Below, piece by piece: positions 55,346 through 64,000 of a stretch of 64,000 bases of DNA. Each line of letters begins with the position of its first letter. Position 1 is the stretch's first letter. The stretch is taken from contig NC_012878.2 in NCBI RefSeq assembly GCF_000003195.3, forward strand, positions 11,473,652 through 11,537,651. The letters run 5' to 3'. The notes beneath the pieces are model-generated. The model was not told the origin of the DNA and searched no databases. It saw only the letters and a list, made by a program, of their open reading frames with translations. A program made the position numbers and the translations under genes. The DNA comes from Sorghum bicolor. Lineage: Eukaryota; Streptophyta; Magnoliopsida; Poales; Poaceae.

Positions 55346-56335
55346 TTAAATCAAATTGAAAAAGGAATCATGGAAATGGTGAGAGGAGAGGCAACATCTT
55401 ATACAAGAGGGCACAAAAATGCTTATCGCGTAATTAAATCAAATTTACATAAAAAATAACATCCTAAACAATATAATTTAAAAAACTAAAAAGAAAAATT
55501 CCCTTTCTTAGCCACCTCCACCTCCTTTCAAGAAATGAAGATCAAAACCTCAAACCTTGTATTCTGACCTGTTGAAAAGTTAGTAAATTAATTGAAATAT
55601 TGTCTACGAATATCTGTCATCAAAAATAAAAGAACACCTAACAATTAAATCAAATTGAAAAAGTAAAACAAGTATCAAAAATAAAGACAAAACCATAAAT
55701 ATATATCTTTATATCACTAAAATAAATTTGACAAGGTACAAAAACACTGTTGATTAAAACTAAATATATTATATCACTAAAAAAATTGAGAATGAAACAT
55801 GGAAATGGTGAGAGGAGAGGCAACATATGAAGCAACCTCATATATAAAAAATGCTTATCGCGTAATTAAATCAAATTTACACAAAAAATAACATCCTAAA
55901 CCATATAATTTAAAAAACTAAAAAGAAAACTTATCTTTCTCTCCCAAGCATGGAAACACCATTCATGGAAACTACTACATATATATTTCTTGGTTTTACA
56001 AATTAGAGAAGTAAACATAAAAAACAAGATAGGAGAGACATCATATATCCATCATAAGCAACTTTATTTGAGCAAAATAGACCATACCTAGCTATTCTAC
56101 TCTCTCTCTCTCTCATGGTGAAACCCTAGATCCAAAAAGTAGCTCAAATTGAGCAAGAGGGCACAAAATGAGGCATTAGAGGCATCAACTAACCTTTCTT
56201 AGCCACCTCCTTCCAAGAAATGAAGATCAAAACCTCCCCCTTGTATTTTGGAAAAACTGGACCTCCAAGATGTGCTCCAATGGAATGTGGCTGCTACCTA
56301 CAGTTCTGCCCGAGGAGGAAGAAGGGGTTCTCGGG
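55346..56335. repeat. AT-rich filler with a ~125 bp direct duplication replacing the TNP2 core
   Basis: The block GGAAATGGTGAGAGGAGAGG ... TTATCGCGTAATTAAATCAA occurs at about 55370-55500 and 55800-55930. ACACCTAACAATTAAATCAA-type DNA also recurs (55336 and 55634), as does CTTAGCCACCTCC...AAGAAATGAAGATCAAAACC (55508 and 56198). There is no coding sequence. A likely 5' leader follows the TATA box at 56336. Confidence 0.7.
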
Positions 56336-56344
56336 TATTTATAG
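56336..56344 (-). promoter_or_regulatory. TATA box at the right end of CACTA-B
   Basis: The minus strand reads CTATAAATA, just inside the right subterminal repeats, and would start the TNP2-side transcript. Confidence 0.55.
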
Positions 56345-56513
56345 CAAGATAAATCACAGGCAGTTTGTTATGTGAACCGCCTGTACTGAGCCTTTTATAC
56401 AGGCGGTTTTCAATTCTAGCCCTACAAATTTTCAACACAGGCGCATTATAACTAAAACCGCCTATAGAAATGTTTTACCCCCGCCGACTTAGAACCTCTG
56501 TGTACTAGTGAAA

Positions 56514-59115
56514 TATGTTTTTGTCCCGGACGCTGTTTTGGCCAAGATTATTGTTCATTTTGGGCATGTGATCAAAGGCTGGGAGCCAATTTGTCTCCAC
56601 ACCTGAAAGCTTTGTCTACTGTTTTACATGCCCAACTCCTTGAATTAAAATAGTGACTATAAAGAGCACTAAAACGGCAAATTTGTTAAGCTTGGGCTCT
56701 CGATGACTTTCATGAAGGAACTTGCATACAACTCCTATTTTTTCTGTTCCAGGCACAAAGACAACTAAATAAGCTCTAAGCATCGTAAATTATTCTAATA
56801 TGTGTCACATCCATCAAAATTAGTTTAGCTTAGAAAGGACAAGGGCAAAACAACACAAACAATAAATTAAGGAAAGCAAGATATGATATGGAGGTGAATG
56901 CATACCAATCAAGTAGAAAGTGCAAAGTATAAATTCTTTGTTCAATTCATGATTAGTGCTCTTCTTTACGAAAGTGTGTTGAGCTGCTGTGAAATGCTAA
57001 AAATAACTTTACTTAGCAGGCACATGAGCAAATAAAAAGCAAAATTCTAAACAGCAAAAATTAAGTTGCAATATCTGGCATATTAGTGTTTGGTTGAGCT
57101 GGACCCAAACTTGACAAATCTCTTGGTGAGAGAAAAACGACCAACAAATCAATAACTTCAAAAAAAAAGAAGCATGTAGACAAGAAGAAAGGAGAGGAAG
57201 ATTACCAAGATGGATGGATCTGCCTATGGAAGCTCCGGATCCTGCTGTGGATCCATCAGAGCAGCCGCCTGTGAGCAGCCCATGGTGCAGCCGTGCAGGT
57301 AGAGAAGAGAGGAGGGATCTGCTTGAGCTCACACCTACCCCCAGGGCCCTTTTTTTTTCTTTTGGAGGTGCCTAGACACAGATACATAATGGTATGTCAA
57401 TCAAGGGTAGGAGCTGAACCAAAGTGAATGAGAAAATTCTAATGCAGTAAATAAAATACACAGTAGGCAATAAGCACCTGTATTTTAGAAGAACTAGGGC
57501 TCCAGGCCATGCATCAACCCATGGAAACTGTTAAGTAGTCTCATTGCCCTCTATGCGCAATGCTTGTCATTAGGCAAGTAATTTTGCCTCATTGCAATGC
57601 CCATCAACTCATTGATCCTCTCCTCCACATGTAAAGGAAAAAGGACATTGCAAGGTTGTTGTTAAAAGAAAACAGTAGAACTGAACTGCGGAGCAATTGG
57701 ATGGCTGAAGAGTACACAGATTAATTGGGCAGCTAGAAAAACCCTTTAAAAAATCATCTAAGAGGTGAGCTGCAAGTAGAACAGGTCAAAAGAGCATGAA
57801 ATTGTTGCCCATGAAATCGAAACATGTGCTGAACTATTTGGCAAAAGGCATTCAAATTTGTCCATGAAATACATGCTAAACCACCTAGAATGCAATTTTA
57901 CTAAGGTAGTAGATATATCTGGCATATACTATCTGTAAAATAATATGTGTATTCATGTACTGAATACTTCATATGGCAAGAAACCTTTGTTAAAACTAAA
58001 AACTGCATACCATGATAGAACTGCATCAAATGCATAAGCAAAAAAAAGGTGACATGGAGAAGAGGCTAATAATTTCTGGCAAATCGGAGTAGAATATTTT
58101 TGAGGCTACAAACCTGCACCTGTCTCCAGAAGCTGTAGGTAAGTCTGGAAACTTACAAAAAGTTACATAACTAATGCAGATGAGAGTGACAGGAAAGGCC
58201 ATCAGTAAGGTAAATCATCATATAAATCCTTGTAGTAGCGCAACAGATTCACTTGCAGCTGAGTGTATCCATGTATGAACATAGGCTTCGTCTTCCTATG
58301 TTCGAGGCAACCATCAAGCGTGGATGACCCAGAAAATAAAGAAAGCAACACAATATAACTCGTTCTTTTACAGCAAAGTGATAAGCTAATATGTAAGATG
58401 CAACGATTAATTCTTTAATACAAAATAATTAGGCATGTGAGAAACTAAGAACCTATCTAGACTTAAGCATTAGTTAACTCTACAACAAAAATCGGACTCA
58501 AAGGTATATAACAGTAGGCAAATTTGTCATCTATTTTGCCATGCTGTATTGGAAGAAAGAAAGAAGCATTGACCAAGCGTTATGGCCTAGGCTAAGCACA
58601 CACCAGAACCTTAGTTGCAGATGTTTGAAACCTGAAAGAAAGTGGATTTTCAAGAAAGTGGAGAGATGGATAGTAACAAATACATTATTGGCAATAGGGT
58701 TTGCTCAGTAACAGAACAACCAACATATTCTATGAAGCAAAGACATCATCGACAATGAACCAATGCCTAATAACAAACACACAAATTGTAGCAACTAATG
58801 AAAATAAAACAAAAGATACAAAAGAGAATCTATAAGATATAATGCTATTGTCATCACAGAACCAGCACAAACATGAATGATCATGGAAGGATGAAATAAC
58901 TAATCATCATTGCACAACTCAATTGTCTCAGTCAGAAAAGGTTCATCATTGCACAACCCCAAAACCTCAATAGGTAACATGAAGAACGAAATAATTCTGC
59001 GCATGATCCGTATATTTGACGAGAGCGACAAGAGTCAACAACCTCCTAGGGGAGGGGGCTGCAGTGAGGAGATGGGGCCGAGGGAAGGTGAGGGGGAGAA
59101 GGGGAGACTGCAGAC
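56514..59115. other. Unassigned AT-rich region, possible untranslated transcript exon
   Basis: There are no terminal repeats and no ORF with a domain. A GC-richer segment on the minus strand (57340-57205) holds a short frame beginning M-G-C-S-Q-A-A-A-L and a donor-like TTG|GTAATC, in the style of a 5' leader exon. A T-rich run lies at 57350-57361. At 59040-59115 a second purine-rich, GC-rich patch occurs. A host gene or non-coding transcript is possible but unproven. Confidence 0.3.
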
Positions 59116-59124
59116 CTCCAAATG

Positions 59125-61128
59125 GAATTTTTTTATTTTTAGCCTAAATTTGAAACATATTTCAAATTTTACTCGGTTTCGAAATTTTTTTCAAAAGTAG
59201 TCTGTTTGGCCCCGCCACCATATATGGCGAGGCAAATGAACTGTAATGCGTCATGCATGGCGATGGGGTACAGCTGCCACGTGGCATGCAGCCCTCAGGG
59301 GCCTACTGACGTGGCGGGGTATGTGGCAAAGTGTACCCCATCACCCATCATGGCGGGTTAGGCAACCCCGCCGGCCATCATGACGGGGTACGTCCAGAGC
59401 CACTTGGGGCAGGCAGTGTCGTGCTTCCTGGCTTTACGTGCGTCACGAAAGGGTAGGCACCGTAGCTTCTGTAGTAGGAGGGATGGGGATCCGCATGTCA
59501 TCTTAGCCCGGCGATCCGCTCATTTATAAATGGCAGTCGTGGAGAGAGAGTTTTGACATGCGAGCGGTCTGACCGGTCTTTATTTAAAGATATATGACAT
59601 GGGAAATAACTTTGATTAAAATATATATGTTAAAGTTTTTAAATCTAGTTTTTTAACAAATTTATTTAAAGATATAAGTATTGTATATATTTTTTATAAA
59701 TCGAGTTAAACTGGTGATACAGAAAAAAGACAGTTAAACACGAACTAAGGGAGTACTCCGTATTTCAAAGTTGTTAAAGGCATGCGGTCGCAAATAACAG
59801 TGCAAACAATTTTGACTTAATTTATAAAAAATACAATTTCTAATAAATTTATTAAAAATTAAATTTAAATATCTATTTAATGATATTTATTTTATATTAT
59901 AAATATTAATATTTTTAATATATATGTAATCAAAGTTATTTTTTTAAAAAAAATGACAAACATTTAGGAACGGGGAGAGACAGATGACATGCGAGCACAG
60001 TGCTGCACAGTGCACAGTGCCGCTGCACAGTACTGGGGAGATTTGTGTGCCTGCCCTGTTGTACTGTGCTGTGCTACCTCTTTATTTCTAAATATTTGTT
60101 GTTTTCGCTTCTCGAAAAAAACTTTGATTAAATATTTATTAAAAATATTAATATATATAATATAAAATTAGTATCATTAGATAGATATTTAAATCTACTT
60201 ATTTAATAAATTTATTTGAAGTTAGAAATATTGCACATATCTTTTATAAATCAAGTTAAAGTTTTTTGCACTGTTATTGTTGCGCTACAAGGTACCCATG
60301 TGTAATATTTATATCTTTAAATAACAGCTTTGAAATACTAAGTACTCGCTTGGTTTTTATTTAACTGTCGTTTTATCCATATCACAATTTGACTCGATTT
60401 ATAAAAAATATGTACAATATTTATATCTTTAAATAAATTTCTTAAAAAACTAGATTTATATTTGCATGGTGACGCTGCCAAAAGGATTAGATTTAGAAAA
60501 AAAACTTTCAGAGTCAAAATTGAAAATAGTTTAGAAAAAAGTTAGAAATAAAAAAAATTCGCTACGGCAGACAGGGCCGATATGATGCGAGGCGAGCTCC
60601 TGCTTGCAAAAGAGACAAGAAAACCGAGGAGGGCAGTAGGACCCGCCGCCGTGCAGGTGCAGCAGGGGAAGACTGGTCAGACCGCTCATGTCAAAACTCT
60701 CTCTCCACGCCTTCCATTTATAAATGACCGGATCGCCGGCTATGATGACATGCAGATCCCCATCCCATCCCATCCCTGCTATAGTAAGCTATAGTGTCTG
60801 CCCCTTCGTGACGCACGCAAAGCTAGGAAGCACGCCACTGCATGCCCCCAGTGGCCCTGGACGTACCCCGCCATGATGGGCGGCGGAGGTGCCTAACCTG
60901 CCATGATGAGTGGGCGGATACACTTTGTCACGTACCTCCGCCACGTCATTAAGCCCCTAAGGGCTGCATACCACGCGGCAGCTGTACCCCGCCGCTATGC
61001 ATGACGGGTTACAGTTCATTTGCCTCGCCATATATGGTGGCGGAGCCAAACGGGCTACTTTTGAAAAAAATTTCGAAACCGAGTCAAATTTAAAATATGT
61101 TTCAAATTTAGGCTAAAAATAAAAAATC
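59125..61128. mobile_element. MULE-type foldback element with ~450 bp TIRs, 2004 bp
   Basis: The left arm is 59125-59580 and the right arm about 60685-61128; they are complementary over most of their length. Landmarks are TTTTTAGCCTAAATTTGAAA, ACCATATATGGCGAGGCAAA and TTTATAAATGG. The 9 bp direct repeat CTCCAAATG flanks it (59116-59124 and 61129-61137), which is diagnostic of Mutator-like elements. The ~1.1 kb middle is AT-rich and has no transposase, so the element is non-autonomous. Confidence 0.9.
59581..60684. repeat. AT-rich middle of the MULE with nested inverted segments
   Basis: The segment TTTATAAA...AATAAATTTATT...TTAAAGTT recurs three to four times in both orientations (near 59600-59700, 59810-59940, 60120-60260 and 60395-60460). 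GGGAGTACTCCGTA near 59750 recalls Stowaway-type MITE ends. TGCACAGTGCACAGTGCCGC near 60004 is a short local repeat. There is no gene. Confidence 0.5.
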
Positions 61129-61255
61129 CTCCAAATGCGCCATTGTGGGGCTCCTCCAACAATGAAGGCCAGTGAGGCAGGTCCACATGTGTATCTGTCC
61201 CTAGTGCTAGCAAGGAGGGCATGCATCGGAGAAAGGTGGCACTACGGGAGGGAGT

Positions 61256-61735
61256 GGCTTCCCCTAGTGCCAAATGCACTCGGGGAAGGCCTAATTGCAC
61301 TCGGAGAAGCCTTCTCCGAGTGCAACACTCGGGGAAGAGTGCCCGGGGTATCTGTTCACGGTAAAGACGTCTTCCCCGAGAGCCAAAACTCGTGCACTCG
61401 GGGAAGTCTTTTCCGAGAGCCGTCCTAGCACTAGGGGAAGAGTTGACGCCGTTGGTGGCATCCGGCGCCGTTTGCTTGTTAAAAAAAAAAATCTTCCCCG
61501 AGTGCAACACTCGGGGAAGGCACTATCTTTCCCGAGAGCCGAACGCCAGGCACTAGGGGAAGACTCCTTCCCCAAGAGCTGCAGCCAAAGCACTAGGGAA
61601 AGACTCCTTCTTCCCCGAGAGCTGCAGCCAAAGCACTAGGGGAAGACTTCCTCTTCCCCGAGAGCCGCTGCCAAAGCACTAGGGGAAGACTTCCTCTTCC
61701 CCGAGAGCCAAACTCTGTGCACTCGGGGAAGCCAT
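61256..61735. repeat. Subterminal repeats of CACTA-C
   Basis: At least fifteen copies of GCACTCGGGGAAG or CTTCCCCGAGAGC occur in both orientations, with a 46 bp sub-period at 61580-61710 (AAAGCACTAGGGGAAGACTT ...). This is the expected binding array of a CACTA regulatory protein. Confidence 0.9.
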
Positions 61736-61956
61736 TTCGAAAATTCTTTTTTTTTGCTTTTCCATTTAATCAACAGAGCATATATATATATATCACAGTC
61801 CAAAAATCAACAGCAATATATCACAAACCACATTTATATATATCACAAATGACCAAATTTATACGAAATTCAGAATATATTACAAACCACACGTTTAAGA
61901 GTACATATTATTCCAAGTTCACAAGTTTAATACATAAAAACAACTCCCAAGACAGC

Positions 61957-63426
61957 TCACGGCGACTGTCCAGTGTGCGATGCCGGCGAGGGTTGGGACG
62001 CCCCAGCTTGCGATCCCGGCGACGGTCTAGGTGTGCATAGCACGCCGTGCGATCCTAGCGACCCTCCGACATGGTTGGACGCCGCCCCCGATGCATGCTA
62101 CAAAAGAGAGAGCATTGGATGTGAGTGACAAATAAAAATGTAGAGAGTGTAAAGAAAAATTGGAAATTTCGGCAGCACCTCCCTGCACGGGGAGGTTTCC
62201 AAAACCTGCAAGAGAAACGTCGACACGAAGGCCGACAAGCACATGTCTGGCACGATGGCCGTCACATCAACAAATCCAGCACGAAGGCCGACACATCAAC
62301 AAATCCGGAGAAGGCCATCACTAGGTTTTATGCTAAGTATGAGCAAAGAAAGTAAAACATCCATACTAGTACTCACCGGAGTAGACTCTCGACGATATGA
62401 TGGTGGTGCTGGTGCAAGCAGCTGTGCTGGGATCTCCCAACCTTGTTGTTGCCCAAGTTGTTGCACGAACTTGGGCAAACCCTCTTGCTGGGCCTCCAAA
62501 GCTTGTATCCTCTGACGCTCGGCCTCCCGCTCGGCTCGCTCAGCCTCTCGCTCAGCCAACTGGGCCTCCTGCTGGGCCCGAAGTGCTAGCAGCTCGGCCT
62601 ACAACATTTGAATCCAATGTTTCAATAATGCAAAGGTAAGGAACGTAAAATTGAAAGAACGATGAATGAAACTGGAATACTTACCTGTAGTGCCTCCACC
62701 GCTGTTGGCCGTTGGCTTATGGGCACGCTAGAGCTCGTGCTCGCTGCTCGTAGACGGTTGAGAGGAGGAGTACAACCTGTCTCAAGGATGCCGTCGCCAA
62801 TGTAGAATCGTCCATGCTTCTTACCTTGCCCAATCCTCATCACTAGCTCAGGATCAAGGCGCTCCTCAGTCCTCGGATTGTAGTCCGACCCATGGACTAA
62901 CCTCGATGCCTCCGTGTACGAATTGAGACGGGTGTAGACGCTAGAGTTGGTGTACACCTCTGGGCTTGCATCAGGGTTGTACTCGATGTTGGACTTTGCC
63001 GGGCCCATGTGGGCCAGAGCATACGCCGTGAGTTGGCCAATTGGCTGGCCACCGTGCGCCGCCTCCTGCAATATAGACAACATGTGGTTTGCAATCATGC
63101 AGAATTGAGCGTGGCTAGATTAGACAAGTGGTGGAGACTTACATATGTCTTCTTGTATTTGCTGAGGCTCGCGCTACCCTGATGGTGAGGTACACCTGGC
63201 ATCAGCATACGTTGCTCGCTTTTCTCTTGGTGCAAAGATCCTTCATCATGACTTCCCTTGTTCTTCTTTTTTTGTTCTCACAATGGCTGCAGGGACAGAA
63301 CGTGTCTATCGCTCCCTTAGCTTCCTTAAATGCATGTTCCAAAAATTTCTCGGTCTTATCCATCCATTCACGGGTCATTTGAGTCTGACTTGGGCGTCCC
63401 GTGTACATCCACTCACGGTTATCCAT
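61957..63426 (-). CDS. CACTA-C gene: transposase-associated domain joined to PttA-like protein
   Basis: Predicted exons are 63426-63143, 63065-62685, 62598-62377 and 62097-61957; all introns are GT-AG and phase 0. Residues 1-55 match the transposase-associated domain (R-E-W-M-Y, then C-P-C-S-H-C-E-N). Later parts match the PttA-like CACTA protein: S-L-S-K-Y, Y-T-N-S-S-V-Y-T-R and R-I-G-Q-G-K-K-H-G-R-F-Y. A coiled coil (E-R-E-A-E-R repeats) and a Ser/Pro/Gly-rich tail ending in a TGA at 61957 follow. The only lesion is a frame change at a run of seven A's (63278-63284 on the plus strand as T's); one more A would keep the frame open, so a mutation or a base-calling error is possible. Confidence 0.65.
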
Positions 63427-63900
63427 CCTCTAGCATATACACATAATGGACTAATATAACCATCAATCGAATTTGCACGGCGTGTCTACTGTCTAATAGG
63501 TGAGGATAGGTTCTAATCCCACCCGCAGATGCGTAGATAAGGTTAGTTTTCATGCTCTACTCCAATCCAAGACGAAATTTTGGCAGCACCTCCCCGCTGC
63601 TCTTCCGATACACGTCCTACAAGGGAGAGTGTGTATCCGAAGAACAATAGGGAGGTGGTGCCAAAACTTCATCTTGGATCCGAGCAGAACATGAAAACTA
63701 ACCCATCTACGCATCCGCAGGCTGTCCAAAAAACGTGGACAATCCAAAACAGATACGGTTACAGTTATGTAGAGATCCACATAGCTCAAACAGTATCTGT
63801 TTCGGACGGGAGACACCTAACTAGGCTATACCGATCTACGTACGACAGCGATAAGGAAGAGAGCTCAATTATACCTACGGTGGTGGTGGAGACAGGCTAG
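63427..63900. repeat. Upstream region of the CACTA-C gene with an inverted repeat
   Basis: Arms at about 63523-63595 and 63651-63719 are complementary with scattered mismatches. Landmarks are GCGTAGATAAGGTTAGTTTT and CATCTTGGATCCGAGCAGAA. A related shorter foldback (GGCAGCACCTCCCTGCACGG) lies at about 62170-62210 within the gene's last intron. Nothing else is recognised. Confidence 0.6.
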
Positions 63901-64000
63901 CGGTGCAGTGGCGAGTTGGTGCAGTGGCGTGGCGATGCAGTGCAGGCACGACCGCAACACCGACGAAGACGACCAGGTCACTGAGTGCTCTGGTCCCATT

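Larger units (their letters stand above)
47518..56510. mobile_element. CACTA element B, 8993 bp incl. gaps, non-autonomous
   Basis: The left end reads CACTAGTATAGAGAG and the right end read inward is CACTAGTACACAGAG. The target triplet AAA flanks both sides (47515-47517 and 56511-56513). Subterminal repeats are of the TTTCTACAGGCGGTT / AACCGCCTGTAGAAA type at 47545-47780 and 56350-56465. It contains a PttA/Ulp1 gene and a C-terminal remnant of a TNP2 gene, both on the minus strand. The catalytic core of TNP2 is missing. Confidence 0.88.
61240..64000. mobile_element. CACTA element C, left part (continues beyond the window)
   Basis: It starts CACTACGGGAGGGAG at 61240. The subterminal zone (61256-61735) is dense with CACTCGGGGAAG / CTTCCCCGAG motifs in both orientations. 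A spliced minus-strand gene follows (61957-63426). No matching right terminus was found before 64000. Confidence 0.8.

Noticed and set aside
61055..61639. Several ORFs of about 100 codons on both strands
   Set aside because: They are translations of the CACTCGGGGAAG subterminal repeats of CACTA-C.
1..64000. tRNA or rRNA genes
   Set aside because: Apart from PBS matches and one SINE-like A/B box pair, no cloverleaf-like or rRNA-like sequence was seen by eye. A tRNAscan or Rfam search would settle it.

Overview
This is plant nuclear DNA, almost certainly from a grass (Poaceae) and plausibly a panicoid; species cannot be fixed from the window. The grounds are: CACTA transposon ends of the grass types CACTAGTACAG...TTTAGTCCCGGTT and CACTACNAGAA, CACTA genes with SUMO-protease (Ulp1) domains, Tat- and Del/Tekay-lineage Ty3-gypsy retrotransposons, a MULE with ~450 bp inverted repeats, and a TTTAGGG (plant-type) telomeric motif. 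I found no intact host gene, rRNA, tRNA or CRISPR. The window is a nest of transposable elements, most of them broken.

Layout. 1-8.5 kb: end of a Del-type LTR, a solo LTR (2071-3363, TSD GTTGA), a decayed minus-strand gypsy gag with its PBS and 5' LTR (3.4-6.2 kb), and a minus-strand LTR with a tRNA-Asp-type PBS (7.0-8.5 kb). 9.2-10.3 kb: probable copia leader. 10.4-14.3 kb: an RT-less minus-strand Tat relic cut by a 2.8 kb Del/Tekay solo LTR (TSD ACAAG). 14.97-15.69 kb: a complete 725 bp TRIM (TSD CTGTA). 16-19.3 kb: unassigned, with one short membrane-protein-like ORF.

19.4-47.5 kb is best read as one old CACTA element (A). Its left end is at 19378 and its body at 35.8-47.5 kb. It is split by a MITE, by a second CACTA (D, 19648-25008) and by a 5'-truncated Tat retrotransposon (25.06-35.80 kb). 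The Tat element carries gag-pol on the plus strand and a six-exon gene with a plant mobile domain on the minus strand, with its own TATA box. Its RNase H region is interrupted by a small telomeric-repeat insertion.

47518-56510 is a third CACTA (B, TSD AAA), whose transposase core is missing although its PttA/Ulp1 gene remains. A and B share one plan, all on the minus strand: TNP2-type transposase on the right, then a 'GACCAAGTCAAA' repeat block, then an internal promoter beside a copy of the family's terminal repeats, then a GC-rich leader, an AT-rich minisatellite intron, a PttA-like protein, a proline-rich linker and an Ulp1 protease. 56.5-59.1 kb is unassigned. 59125-61128 is a MULE-type foldback with a 9 bp TSD. 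From 61240 to the window end lies a fourth CACTA (C) with a nearly intact spliced gene.

TNP2 proteins are the CACTA transposases; PttA/TNPA-like proteins are thought to bind subterminal repeats; the Ulp1 domain is a predicted SUMO-type cysteine protease. Three runs of N (44019-44118, 52080-52280, 53351-53450) are assembly gaps.
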